64,000 nucleotides of DNA. It comes from Dipylidium caninum (taxonomy: Eukaryota > Platyhelminthes > Cestoda > Cyclophyllidea > Dipylidiidae). Below, in pieces: positions 13,601 to 28,200 of the stretch. The stretch's first letter is position 1, and each line of letters begins with the position of its first letter. Both the position numbers and the translations under genes were made by a program. The stretch lies in assembly GCA_017562135.1 (NCBI GenBank), contig QEYB01001312.1:558001-622000 (forward strand), read 5' to 3'. The notes beneath the pieces are model-generated. The model was given only the letters and a program-made list of their open reading frames with translations, was not told the origin of the DNA and ran no database searches.

Positions 13601-16250
13601 GGATTTAGTAGTCAATTTTCTTATGGCCGAATAAGAAATCTACTTCTGTCATAGCATGTCCGTCGGTGACCAAAGACTGAGTGTCAGGGGTTAACTACTG
13701 AAGATCAGTTTGTAGGTCTCACTTTCCAAAATCTTATGAAATCAAAATATAGTTTTTTTCAGTCATTGGACTTGGGGCATGAAATGCACATTTTCATGGC
13801 AAAAACAGAAGTGGTACCACTTTAAAGCGGGGGCAACTCGTGATATTTTGTTTACTGCGCTTGCCTCTTTTAGGAGGGAACTGACACGTTCGTTTAGATT
13901 TCAGAGTTCGAAAGTTCAAGATCAGTTTTCATGAAAATTGCAGATTTGCTTGATAATTGATACGAACAACGACATTGACATTATGTAAAGCAGTTTTTGT
14001 AAGATTTTTGCCTTCTCTCCTAGCTGCCCACCTACACACCAGCGTCAGTCTCCCTTCTGTTGCATTCCTCCGATGTCGGGAAGGTGAGTGTCCTTTCCCT
14101 CGTATTTCTCTCATGTACTATCGGCCAGATGACTTGTTTTTCCTTTACCTCCACCGTTAAATTTTGTATCTTTCTTCGATTAACAAATTCTGGCAAATTT
14201 TTCTCACAACTCCGGTGATTTTTTTGGCTCCCTCTGGTCTACTTTTTCGTGCTTCTGTTGACTTAGCCGTGCCTTAAGACTTCTGTTGGGCGTCTCGCAC
14301 TTCACGGGTCCTGCCCTCCCTGAATCAGTCGGTTTAGTGAGCCTGGAGCCCCACCGTCCCCGCAAGACATTCCCCTTGGGGAGTCGACCTTGCACCGGGC
14401 GACCAGCTGTCTGGGTTGTACAAATCAGCCCATTCATGACTCTATCGCATAACATGCTTCTTCCTCACTCACAGTCCTAGTCCTTGTCGCGATGCCTGCA
14501 TCGGAGAGGCTGCCTTTCTCGCCAAATGTGACATCATCCCGTGCTCCCTCGCGTGCCATGCTCGAAGGAGAGTAAAAAAATGAAGTGATTCCTTCAATGA
14601 TTGCTGATTTGTCTTAAAAGGTCAACTATTCGCTTTAATGTAATTTCCTCTATCTTTTTCGCGTTCACTCCTGCCGCTTTTTGTTCGCTGCCATTCTCAA
14701 ATGGTTGAAAGTAACCTTGCGGAAGTGCGGTTGGCCCACATCGCGTTAAGTCTCGACCCCCAGTAGAGAAGGAAATAAGTAGGGCTGAAGGAGAGAAACC
14801 ATGACTCGAGAGAGCGATCGAGGAAGTGAGTGCGCCTGTCCATGAAAGGACTAACACATTGCGTTGTCGGTTTCCTTGAATTCTTTCAGGGCTAGTTGAT
14901 TTCTGTGTCAGCCAGGCAGGGGTTTCGTGTTACGTGTGAATGTCTGAAGTTACCCTTTTTAAAATTTGGCATTTCAATGCCAAATCACTGCTGTCCGTAG
15001 ATCGTCTTTGCCACCATCATCATTTGCATCAAAATTCAAACTTTGAGATTCCCTAATTGTTTCTGTGATTGTCGGCGAGCCTTACGTCGTTTTCCCACAT
15101 GATGATGGTTTTGATTATGTACTTTTAAGTTATTATAGACTTTAGCTAAAACTACTCCCTCCACCTTTAAAGACGCTGGTGAGCCGAACAGTTGTGTGTA
15201 TGGCAACCGAGTAAGTGAAAACATATTCGCCAGTAATTCATTTTGAAAGTTGTTTGGTTGAATTGCGGAATCTACTGCTTCCACGGAAGAATTTTGTCGC
15301 TGTCCAGCTGACTTTCAGGGTCTTGACCGTGAGAATAGAATAACTCTCTTGTTAGACATCCACATCAACGCGAAAGTTCATCGTCCGACAGTCCCAGTGA
15401 CTGGTATCCCATCCCGTAGGGAAGTCGACTTATTGGATCAAGGCTGGCCACTAAGCACTTGCCTGCATGTGGACTACGAGGCGGATGACTTCGGGGACAG
15501 TCTCACTGACGGGGTTAATGGACGGCCTCTTGGCTTGGCATGCCAAACAGAAACAAGCAGGATGCAGTCTACACAGTGGTGCAATGTAGTCACACGTGAA
15601 TAGGTATTCGAGTTGATTCAAAATTCAGTCACCACAGCGTGGCACATGTTGGCACGGAAATCGGTCCTGTCCAACTCACTGCCATGTGGTCGACTCACCC
15701 CTCGCCTGGTGATTATGCACTCACCCTTGACTGATCATCTAGTTAGTAGTTGGAGGCGCCCATCTCACGGCCATTTCGTGTTCTGGCCTCCATCGCCTCT
15801 TAGGCGTCAAGTGAGACAATCGAGGCGTTCGTCATTTCTCTCTCTCTTCTCGTCGCCCTGCTCTGATGAATTTTCAGTCCTTAGTTGGTGCTCTGTTGTC
15901 TATATTGTTACATTCGCGTCTGATTTTAGGTCTTCCTTGAAGACGCGTTATTTCGCTCAAATTGTTAATCTGCGGAAAGTAGCATTGAGATGTGGTTCGG
16001 TTTGTGGTCAAATTCTTACAATCAGCGATGTGGCACTTGCGATGCTCTATCTTTAACCCTTCGGATATTTGTACGACTCCATTGGATAGACATAAAAGGA
16101 GACACTTTGTAGGAATTGGTTAATCTACTTTTTATTTTGATAACATCTAATGAATGCTTATTATTCTTGGGGAAATTTTTTTGTATCACGTTCTTTTAAA
16201 ATACTGACTAGTGAACGCGTAAGGCAACTGGCGAGCTGGTAATTTTCCAT

Positions 16251-16286
<36 letters not shown>

Positions 16287-19200
16287 GGCGACGACGGGAG
16301 AAGTAGCGGCATTGGTAGTTTTATTACGCATTCACCGTGTGTAAAGGAGTTTTATTTTCGCTCCTTTCTGTGTTTTGGTTCACTACATGGTTCCAACTCG
16401 GAGTTCCACTTGTGCTCTTTGTAATTACCCGTTCATTCGAGTGACTGATGCCCTGGAAGTAGTCCATACTCCTCTGTTCATTTTCTACCCAGCCCTTTTC
16501 ATTAACGTGTTTTAAGTTTTTCCAAAAAAAATTATCGTGTTGCCGTTGTCATTCAGTTGGGTTGTTCGATACCTCTCTGAAGAGTTAGGCTCGAACTTCT
16601 CTCCAATGCTACGGGAAGTGGTTCGAGTATTTCCCCCTTCCTCTCCCAACTCACCTTTTTTTAATTAGTTTAAGAAATGCAAGGACAACAGAACGGCATA
16701 ACCATCCTCATCTCTGCATTTGAAAATCCCCATTGTCTTTTGTCACGCCTTCGATACACATCAAATCCTTCCACTGTCCTCTTACGTGCTCTTCATCAGC
16801 CACACACGTTTATCCCCCTCTGAATACCGAATTGAGCTATGATTCTCCTTTCTCCATCTCGGCAGTCTATTTGCCTATTTACGATCTGCTGTTCCACCAT
16901 TTTTATATTAAGAATTGTTTAAAATATCGCATTTTAAACTGACTAAATCGCACTTAGTAGGAAATGTCTAACCTGTGGGATGTGACGTAGGGACAACTGT
17001 GAATTGCTTGTCACTCAGCAGTCCACTCTTGTCTATGAGAGCCCAAAGGCGTTGCGAACTCTCGAGTTATCCGGTGGCCCGAACTGGTCACTGGTGATCG
17101 CCCCTCCGCCCTGATGGTCTTGTGAAAGACCCTCGCTCTCTCCTCTTGCGTGCAATGTTGATCTGTTCCCTCTACACAATATACAGTGGCCTTGTAGGCG
17201 TCAAATATATTTTCAAAACCTATATTTTGGATAAGTTGACTTTTTCCCAATCCCTCTGGTCTTTTATTCCCACTTTTGCCTAGTGACTTTTTCTTTCCCC
17301 TTATTATTATTATCATTTAAGAAAGAACTTTGATTTTTCATTTTGTCTTCGAAAATTCGCCTCTTTACGTTATATAATATGAAGTTTTATTCCTCCTTAC
17401 TTTATTCCAGAATTTACTAAAATGAATCTATATTAATTTGTTGGAAGACGCTCTTTTCCCTGTAAACAAATCACATCCATTTTGACACACTAGCAATCGG
17501 AAAACAATTTACTCACTCCTTGGTCAGTGAAAAAACGGGTGTGTTGAGAATGTCTTCATAGTACTAAATTGTCACTCAAGTCCTCTGTGGCGGAGAATGA
17601 GAATGTCTTCTCACGAAGTCGTATAGTATTTTATGGTCTCAACTGGAAGTCTGTAGTTTTAACACCGGTTTTCCCCGATTAACCCTTGGTGTCCTTTTTG
17701 TCTTACAATAATCGTTGTCCAGAATCTCAATGCAACTGTATAAGGGGGAACCTCGGCATATTTTCTATTTGAAGGTCTGCCACCCTCAGGTGAGAATGGA
17801 AGTGTTATTTTTTTGAATTCAAAAATCAGTCTACAGCGTTTAAGCTGAACGTTCATAGGCATGAGGCATGAGGAAAGAATCCACCAGACTCGCATTCCAC
17901 GCTTGACTAAAGTTGCCTTCATTTGACGTAGGTAAATGGGCTAGGGCAACACTGGCCTTTGACGAGGCAATTTCTGCTTTCTGCGATCTTAAATCCGTGC
18001 CAGAACATAGCGATTAGGCTACGGGCCTGTTACAATGACAGTAACGTCACTTGGTCCAGTTATTTTGGGTGGGTGCTTTAACCATCGTGACACCATTTGT
18101 GGCCGGACACGAGTGGTCTGAATTGCCGCGGTTGTCCTCTTGACCTCCTGTCCGATCTGCACAGCAGGACGGCATTCCTCCCTCTGTTCTGGACACCTCC
18201 TCATCCACTCCTCCGGACTCCCCAGTTTCAGAGCACGCTCCTCGACGTCGTTGTTTCGATGCACCTTGATTTGGTGGTTGAAAATTATGAATATAACAGG
18301 ATGCTCCATTAGTTTATGTGGAAGAAAGAGGCAACCGCTGCTTCATATTCAGCGTTTCTCTTATCACTAACAGGAACAGCTTCATTTGCATAACTGTTGT
18401 TAACCGCGTCTAATGCATGGGCAGGTTTGGGCCATCATGAATGGCTGTTCCCCGAGTTGTTCGTGGGACTCGTTAAAGTGTGTTCAAAATTAACAGGGGT
18501 CCATGAATTCGAGATACCATTCCCCTGAAATGGATAAATTCTTCTAAAGGATAATCCGAACGCTATTTTTAATCTCCCCTCTAGCCTTGCCGCGTTGACT
18601 ACGAGCTGAAGGTTTACGTGGTGGACGAAGGCGGCTCCCGCGCTCAGAAACGGTAAATTCTTCGTTTTCTATTCTTTTTTTTTCATTCATTAAGGACGCT
18701 GACAGCAGCTTGTGTGCTGAATGTGTTCACTGTTAATATCGTTTACGAGTGATACACTTTTATGATTGCAGTTATTCGCCCTTCTCCTCCTCCCTCCTCT
18801 CTTCTTCTATACCATAAAATGTAGTGATTATATAGGTATTTATAGTGTTACTTCACAAATCACTCACTTTTCTCCCTCACCTCTGTGTTGATGTTTATGC
18901 TTCCCCGTGTGTTTGACTCTGTTTAATCCAGAAAAGTTAGACCCACAGAATGTCGGCAACGATGACTATTTTCACCCTTCAACTCCCGGGTCCTTGAGCG
19001 CCGAATGAGAAGCTGTGGAGAGGGCACCTTATGAGTATGCCTCTACTCCTGGCATTGACAGGAGGTTACCACTGTTTATTTGCCGACCGGCTGCTGGGCC
19101 TTCAAATTCCGAGCATATAGTGGAATCACTTAAGTGCTTTATCACAATCGTCCATGTTGGCAGTTGTGGTTTTGTGTCGTTGGTAGAGTTCTCCAGCGCT

Positions 19201-22200
19201 CCTTCTTACAAATAAGATGCGAAGTACTGGAATCTCTAATTAACACTGTCCTCGACTGTGAGTTTAGCAACTGCCTCTCCCGTCAATGAGGCTGGGATGA
19301 GACGTTCACTTGATAAGGTTTTATTTGGTCTAATCACTGCTTTGCTGTTGGTCCTTCACTTTCTTGCCAAATCTCGTTCGTCTAGACATCTTTGTTTCAA
19401 ATTTCATTGTTAAATAAGAGGTTATGATGGAGGCTGGGAACTCAATTTTGGCTTCAGGTGTTGAAGAAATTTCCAGTGTTTAAGACTAGACTCCCGTTAA
19501 AGTGGTGTAGCATCTCATTGGAGTAGATAACAGGGGTGGTCTCAGTGTGCCCGACCTCGGTGGCTGGCAGGGCTCTCCTCTTGTGCACCTTTAGTCGCGG
19601 GGATTTCAAGAAGAGCATAATCGTAACTAGCAAACACGGTTAATTTTAGCCCATTTTGGAGGAAACCAGGCTTAATCGGTCAACTTTGGTGACATAGACT
19701 CGCTCATCTTTTCTCTCACGTGGGCCTATCGCGCTTTGGTAGCCATCGTGATAAGTGTCAACCGTCCTCAAGGCTATTGTTTACCTTAAATCACTACGAG
19801 ATCCACATTATTTACGTAGTGATGTTTTGCACACACACATTCCCAGTCGTCCATTATCCGTCTCTGTCTTCATACATCTTCACATGGCAGTTGCATGTCC
19901 TACTTAGGACCAGTAGCAGCTTAAGTCTTGAAGCGGTCATTCAGCACTGGTGTTGATTTTAAATGCTAATGAGAGATATCTCTTTCCTTCAGCGTACAGA
20001 TGTACACGAATGGGTGAGGCGACTAGTGGTTAGGGAAGTTGACTTTATGGTTTACTCAAAAATGGATATATCTTATTGTTTTTGTGGGGTTTTCTGGCGC
20101 CCCCGATAATTTTACTCTGGACTGTACCAATGTGGCTTGGAGTTGAAGATATTTCTCAAGCGATTCACTTTATTACACTCCGAGGTTTTATGGTTGTCCG
20201 TTTGAATACCGTATTTCCTCGCTACATAGCCCTGGTGTTACTATAATTCACGTGGCCGACCACACTCGTTAACAATGTTTTACTTCAGCGAATGCTTCAA
20301 TTAACTACGTTTTACTCACATCTTCATCTTTCCGTCTATCTTTCTATCGTAAATTCTTTCTGTGGCTGATTGTCATCAATTTAGATCAGATGCTGATAGT
20401 GGCAAAGAGCGAATCCAGGACTGTGGTTAGCAAAGCTCTTTTCTTGCGGACTGTCTATGTTTTCTCAAGAAATGCAGGTGGACGGGTGGTCTTGAGAATG
20501 GACCCGAAAGCCTACGTAAATAGTGGGTCGGTGGGATGATGTAACGTGAGAAATTGCCCTCCTGTGCTCCCGCATTGGCATACCGAATGACCGTTTCGCT
20601 TTTCGGACAGAGGAATTTGCTATTCAGCACTGCAATTATGTTTACTGCGCGCTCCCAAAGCATTAACCTTTTCACACCTAGCGGTGAATGCGGACACATC
20701 TTTTTTGCCTTTCCGTGATTTCATTTACTCCTCAAACACGTAGGGGCGAGTGACATTTTACCTTGGGACAGCCAGTTTTATCAAGTACCGCTCAGCATGT
20801 GGAGTGCACCTTCCTCTTAGTTATTTCGAGCAAATTCCCTCATTTTGCATCGTATCTTTCTTCTTCGAATCCCTGTTCCAATGCTCTATCATTTATTTTT
20901 GCGGAGAACAGTCACTCAACCACTTTTGAGCAATTAAGTATGTTTTAGCACTGATGGATGGCGGGATAGACGCTTTGAGTGGTTGAAAGACCAGGAGAAG
21001 TCACAAGTTGACGGGTTGTGGATTGTCAGTAGATGACGCGGCCTGGTTATTGCTTTGAGTCCTTAACTCGAAGTGCACTCGGCGACGGAGACAGGTTGGA
21101 GACTAGCGGCAGAGGTGTTGCCTTTGTTTTCTGCCACAACAAGCCTGTTAATGCATCGTTAAACTTAATTTCACTCGGAAAGGGGCTTCGAGTTTAGCAT
21201 TGAGGTTGGCGAAGAGGGCTTGTCTCTCACTGTCACTACGTCATTCTTGCATCAACTTCAAACGGTGTCTCGTGTGATTAGGGGAGAGTCTGCTTCACGC
21301 TTATCATAAGAGATACTCCTTAACCTAAATGTATAATGCACGGAACAGTCCCTACCTCTCATCCCTTCACATTTCTCTTTTATTTTGATAGCAACTCGGT
21401 CCGCATGATTGTGCGAAAGTTGACTTTTGCACCCGACGAAGCGGGGCCCCAGCCGACGACGGAGGTGGTGCGCGACTTCCTCATGAGTCTCGGCAGCCTG
21501 CGTATCGAAGCCTCCCTTGACAAACAGGTTGGGTCTCCACCTCTTTGCCCGCCATGCAAATCCCTCGTCGTTTTATATCCTAATTGACACTTTGTTGCCC
21601 CTGCAAATAAACTGGCACCTCATGTAGTCCATTATTGGCGCAAAAACGGGCTGTGCCTACTCTGAACTGTGTTGCCGTAAGACACCTTTTTTTTGCTTCT
21701 TTAGTATGCACTAAAATAAACTTCCACTAGTCGTATTTACGTCAACGTTCAGTTGAACGTCTGACCTTTTAGAGGCGCAAAATGCTTGTACGAAACAGAG
21801 GCTGCTCCTTGACTGAAACTACCTGAACGCAGTTTTGAGGCATTCTGGTTGCTCTCTCACGAGTGTGTGAGCAGTTTACCGAGGAACCGGAAGAGCAGTA
21901 ATCGAATGCGGTACTTTCTGTCATCGCCTGTTCATCTCAAAACTATCAAATGTTCCCAGAAATTATGTTAGTGGAAAAAGGCTTTTAAAATGCTACTCTT
22001 CCTCAGTTGCATGGTGTTTTGCAGCAAACCAACTCCCTGGGACAAATGCACTCCAGTGCCGTGTTCGTATCACGGAATGGCGTTTTCCTCTTCGTTCCCA
22101 CTGTTATTACTTTCTTTGAAGGACTCTTCCTACCTGTAAAAATTTTTTCAAGTGCCATCCCAACCTCCCCTATGAGAGATTGGCTTCCCCTCTCGCAGTA

Positions 22201-25200
22201 GACTCGATCTAAATATCTTAGATCGTTTAGTGAAATATCCACTCGGAAGGTCATCATAATCCAAATTGAACAGATAAGTGGGTTTGGGATTTCTGAGGCT
22301 CTGAGGAAGTTCGGGTTTCAACTGAAGAGGGCAAAACCCAATCTCATTTTTACATGAAGTATTCACACGCAATTCCCCTCCATTTCTTTTCAGAAGTACT
22401 TCCATGGCGAGTCAATTGTTGTCAATGTACTTGTGGACAATAACTCGGCTAAGACTGTTAAACGGATCAAGTTGCTGGGTAAGCTGGTCTTCTTATTGCT
22501 TTCCTCCTTGCTCTTATGTCTCAAGCTGATTGCCGTACAAGTTTGTCTTTTACAAAATGATCTTCTAAAATCGCCTACCGTTTTCGGCCAGTTAACTCAT
22601 CACAGAAATGGTTTTCAACAATGGAAAAATAGTCTAAAAGTGAGCGTGTGTTCTAGATCTGATTGTACATGGATTCGATGGTGTATTTCGTGGTTATCCG
22701 TATGCCTGTTTAACGCTCCGCCGTATTACTACCAGCATATGATATTCGCCTTCGAAGCCTTTAGATTTAATGGAGTGGCGTAGGCTCTCATGACCTCTTC
22801 GGTGCGTTTTAGTACCGGCATTATGTGCCCCTTGCAAGGGAGCACGTTTAGGTCCGGAAAGGTAGAGACATGGAGCCGACATAATTTTCCTTCCGACTTC
22901 TGCATGTGAAGCATAGTGCAAATGGGGATCTCTTCTTGAGGCCCCAGTTTTTGAAGTTATGACAGCTAATTTCGCCCTATTCCCATTTTTTTCCTTTCAT
23001 TATTAATGCTTTGGAGGGAATTAACATCCTTTCGTTACTTAGAATGTCCAATTTTTGATGATAAGGAGATCTCCAATTTGGAACTGAGTGGAGGTTAAGT
23101 TAGCGCCGTGTTGGCATCTGGCAGCAGTTGATGTTTTTGACACTGATCTCGGTAACTCCCATCGTCCCGTCACATTAGTGTCTTCGGACAACTTGTAGAT
23201 TTCTGGAAGACGTCTATCGAGGGGTCCACGCATCTTTCTAAATCTGAAAACCTGGGATATTTTGTATCGAAATCATTTGTTTCCATAGCTAATAATTTCA
23301 CGAATACTAGAAGTAAGAAGACCGCATTTCCTCATGCACGTCGAGTCCAGACGAAGGCAAATCTACTATTTACATTAATCCTTAACCCCGCATCGTCGTC
23401 TACTCTTCACCACTCCCTTACTGTTTTCGCAGTTCCTTCCTGTGTTGTGGTTATTGCTGACCACACTATAAGTTTCCATTAGGCCTAAACGACCGCGTCT
23501 TCTTGTACTTTATTCATGCTTTTACCATGTTAATGCCCAGGGGGTGCAGGACTTGGAAAATCTCCGATTCTTGGGCTTAGCCTACCTTCGACGTGGGGTG
23601 ACAACCCTCAGGGCCATATACGGCACGCCCTAACAACAAAAGTCCAAGGATATAAACTCACTGAACGCCCATGAGAGCTTGATTCATCTCACTGTTTCTA
23701 CAGTGAGAGTTGCTCGACCTGCATAAATCGAGACTCTAAAACTCCTTCGTATTAAATCCATTATTGTAAAAGTCCCATTTCCCGTTTCTTTTGTCTTCCC
23801 TTTGAAGGTTCTGTTCTTCATCGGATAGAATGTCCGCAAATTGCGTTTCGAGTACCCACGACAGTTTAGTGGTTCCTCCATTCTCTTGAGGCATGCCAGA
23901 AGGATTAAACTCATTTTATTGTCCAGCGTCTGGAGGAATTAATATCCGCATGTCACTTGAAATCACCATCTTTCTGTGTTACAGTTTCACTCGTGATAAT
24001 CTAGGCTGTCGGCAAACTCATTACCTGGCGCTTTTCACTGAAACAGTCTAGTATTTGGGGGGATTTGTTGCGAAATGTCGCCTTCTCCACTCCATCCCGA
24101 CTGATGGTGGTGTGCAGCGATGTGCAGCCTTAGTCTGTGTTTCGGGGCCGATGATTCCACTAAATTATCTGATGTGATATGTGGACCAATTCCCTCACTA
24201 CGGCTCAAGAATTTAACTTTTCTCCCGAGCGATGATTAGTACAATGTACTTTGGTCTACATGCTTAACTTTTAATTACTCTCAGGCCTTTTCCACATACG
24301 CAACATCATCCGAGCGAAAAAATGTCAGTTGATTGTAAAGAACCTGAATATTCGCAATGACGTTATATGTGGGATTTCGAAGAAATGTTTTCCCATAACC
24401 AGCGTCGGAAGCAATTTCTTAAGACTTAGAGATTCAACTGTGCTTATTAATGGATCACGTTGAATTTTCTTGGAATAATTTTATCCCCAATGGCAAATTT
24501 TCGTGACTGCTGCGTGTTGATGCCCCAAATTTGGCGGTTCGGGACACTAGCGTCAGCAGTACTGTGCATTACATGGTGACTGCTAGAACTAAAAATTAGA
24601 TCCTCTGAGACCTCTCAAAGATGGGATGTGGCAACTGATTACAAGTTCCAAATCCAATCTTTTTGAGACTCGAGGGTAGAAGAGGGCGTAGGCAGGTCAT
24701 AATCCGTAGTCTTCATCATCAGTAATGTGCACTTCATTTGGGATGTTTTCTTTTCTTAACATCGCGACGATTCTCTCGGAAAGGACCCAGAAACGAGTGG
24801 GGTTTTTTAGAAAGTACTTTCGGAACTGCCGGTGTTAAAGCCCGAGGCAATGAGGACCCAGTGCCCTTATTTAGCCTAAATGACAGGGGATTGGTGGCCT
24901 CCAAGTAGAGATTTGGCTTTGGCGTCCACAAGCATGCAGAATATGCTCCATTCTCCAAAGCCCGCCTCTGTAAATGACGACGCTCACTTACTTTTTAATA
25001 AGTCTCTCCTCTCTTGGTACTTGGCCTTTTCAGTCCGACAGTACACCGTCATATGTCTTCCCAACGCGAGCCATTACAAGTGCAACGTCGCCGAGGTTTA
25101 CTCCGAGTAAGTCATTCGGGTCCCCTTCCCTACCCCTCGTTTATTAAATACCACTTCTTTTCTCTTGGAATGTGCATATTTGTATATGCACTTTTTTCAA

Positions 25201-28200
25201 CCTTCTACTAATGTCCTCTTGGCGAGGAGGCGAAAGGGTGCAGCCAACGTAGCCTTTTCATGTGATCACGCCACTGTCGTCGGGCCGCTGTGCTTTTGCG
25301 TCTTCTCTCGTGTAAGAGAGCCCCTTCCCCCCTCAATTGATGGTTGTGGGGAGTGGGGAATGCGCAACCTCCTACCTCGTCAATTGCCCAAATGTCACGT
25401 GTGCGATGCTACTAGGAGACATAATGTCCCAACAACCCTCGTTAATTATTTAACGCATCCCTCAACAGACGGAATTACACGGTGATGTTGGCTCATGACT
25501 GTTTATTACGAGGCTGCCTTTGTGAAAGATTTCATTCTACGGAGCCCGTCTGTGCTGCGCAGCCACTCTGCCGTCCTTCGTGCGCATAAATTGCTCATAA
25601 TTCTGAGGGGAGATGGGCTTCACTTGGACCAAGCGTCTGTACCTCGTTTAGTTAAGTAATTCCCTTCTTAAATTCGCCTTTCCCCACTCCTTTCGAGGAC
25701 CGCGTCCTTGACTGAAGTCAACCGTGTGGCGTTAAATTCGCCATTACTCTTGAGAAGACTTTCTTGTTTAGGCTCATTGCCAGAATTACTGTGATTCTTT
25801 GCCCGACGGGTAGGCTATTTTCCATCTCTTTGCCATCTAGTACTCATAATTCGACTATTATTTCGGGTGGAATACGAGCCGACGAATGTCATGTTTTTTG
25901 CAACCTGGTGAATCGCGTGAATGCTCTCTGTCCATCATTTATTGCCACTTTAGATAGGTTTCGTTTATTATTGTACCACGCCCGCAGGACAATAAAATTC
26001 TAAAAATATTTAAGTGTTCCATATGAGATTATTCTTCTAACGCTACTTTGTTTTCCCCTTCGCTTATCTACGATAGAGGCTTAGTGGACTGGCATTTCTA
26101 GTTCTGAATAGAACTGAGAATAGCTGGGGTTTTCCGGATAGCACCACTTTCCCATCCTCGGAGGTAAACAGGCCGCATTTCTTATCGCTTCATGTTAATC
26201 AGCCACACCTTGCTTTCACTCAAAATCACCCCGAAATTGTATGCGGCGTCATCACTTTTTGTCATACTAACTCTCACAGTCGTGTTTTTGTAATAGAGGA
26301 ATACCACAGTCTAAGGAGGGCTTGTTTTAACTTAAGACTATAACCAATCTATTTCAACTGCAGATTGGGGGTTTTAGCGCTGATATTTACTTCATCAGTA
26401 GGTGGACCTGTCGTTCTCGTCGTCTTGTGCCAAATTGAATGTGTCACAGTCGTTTGGAAGGAAATGAAATGCAGCAATTAGGACTCAGTGCCGACAATTT
26501 GCGTGATCGAAATGTTTACACTCTTGTCGTGGCTACTTTATGCCCCCCGACACGACGATGGAAAGCACGAGCATCACGGAGGCATGACGACTGCGAGTGC
26601 GACTATTAGTGGTGGCATTGGCATAGCTTACGTGGCCGAGGAGAATAACATTAGAAACGCTTTTTTCCTGTCCGAAATCTCTCCTTTGGGTGACAATCGT
26701 ATAATCTGTCTGACTTCATACCTCTCAAGATTGTTTGCGATGAGAGTGCTACCCTCCTAGACGGCCTTAAACGTTCTACTAATCTCTTGCATCGTTATAA
26801 CTACTGTCACATGATTGACGGATGTGCTGCTCGTTTCTTGGTTCCTACGCCTTGGAGACTAGTGTAATAATATAAGGCAACCCAACCAGTCTCCAGTGCT
26901 GTGGTTTCCCTCAGTTGCAGGTGCTAGGGCGGCATTGAAAGGCCCACAGTATCCTGCATCACCACAATGTTCCCAATACTCTGAACGAGTGCTTTTTTAA
27001 GTCGGGGGGAAGCATCATGCCCCACCTGCTCTTTTATTGTCAGGTTATCCTGTGGTGCAATAACGGGAAGTCGGGCCACTGCGATCATAGGAAAATGTTT
27101 ATTTCTTAAAATCTGCCTAGTATCTGAGCCACTTTCGCTTTCTTTGCCGCGTCGTCTCACCCTTTACCCCCGTCCCCTATTCAAAATTTTGTTGTTTTTC
27201 ATCATTCTATCAGACGGATTGTTTGTCATCACTTCAACTGTGCTACCCTCGTAGCACTTAAAGGCCAGTTTCTAGGAAAAGACATTTTTCCTCCCGCCCT
27301 CTAACATCTGCTCTCAAACTTCACTCTCTTGATCTTTCATAAGAAGGGCAACCAAATTTGCAACCTCAATTAAAATCATACTCGTGGTAGTGAGCATGAA
27401 TGCATGGACAGTCAGTGACTCGTTGCTTTGTGCCTCCTCCTTGTTGCTGCTACCCTTTCCCTTCTTGTTGCAGAGAGGGCTTCCCCATATGGCCCAGTCA
27501 GACGGGCTGGTGCAAGGTGTACCGTCTCTGTCCCCTCCTGGCGGACAACCGGGACAAATCAGGACTGGCCTTGGATGGTGATCTCAAAAATGAGGACACG
27601 AATCTCGCTTCCTCCACCATGTGCGTTAAATTCTCTAAGCCCTTTACTACCGATACGTGTTCTGTGGTTCATGGAGCCTGCATCGACTATGAAGCGCCCG
27701 TTTCTCCCAACTAGTGCTCGTGCGGGGTCCATTCTACCTGAGTGCGGTCAAGTCTCCACCATTGTGCCACTTTTTGCTGTTGAAATGGTGTCGCTGCTTT
27801 CGAAGCCATCTCCTGCTTCATATAGTTAACTCCTCCGGCGATGGTTATGGAAATTAGGAATTATTTACTGTTCTTTTCACCTCCTTCGGTGCTTGAGAAC
27901 GGTTGGAATGGAGTTGTGTGATGAAACGGTCGGAATTCTCATGAGACTTTTAATCAAACTGTATGTCTCATTGTCATAGTTTCATAACAATATCATAGAA
28001 ACTGAGCTAAATTTGATTGGTATTTTTGGTTTTTTTACTGAAATTTAGGGGAAAATTTTTCTGCCTGCGCTCCGCGAATCTTAATTAATGATGGTAGACC
28101 TCCCGACGGCTGGCTGAGTCAGTCGAACTGCATTCTATAAATTGTCCTCCGGAACATTTGTGGTCGAAAGCCCCTCGAGGCTATTCCGCAGGGTTGAGCT

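Larger units (their letters stand above)
3203..18584 (+). other. Arrestin intron 5, 15.4 kb
   Basis: The largest intron, between the exon ending WDPFQK and the exon starting PCRVDYELK. Open frames here are all under about 150 codons, overlap on both strands and match nothing I know. It holds a perfect 24-bp tandem duplication (8393-8440), a GGACA pentamer array (11809-11843), a GGC triplet run (16251-16290), and C-rich and T-rich tracts. I see no tRNA, rRNA, intact transposase or reverse transcriptase. Regulatory elements or non-coding RNAs could be present but cannot be read from sequence alone. Confidence 0.6.

Noticed and set aside
15613..16056. 147-codon frame in arrestin intron 5
   Set aside because: Cys/Ser/Arg-rich chance-like composition, no splice sites fitting arrestin phase and no similarity.
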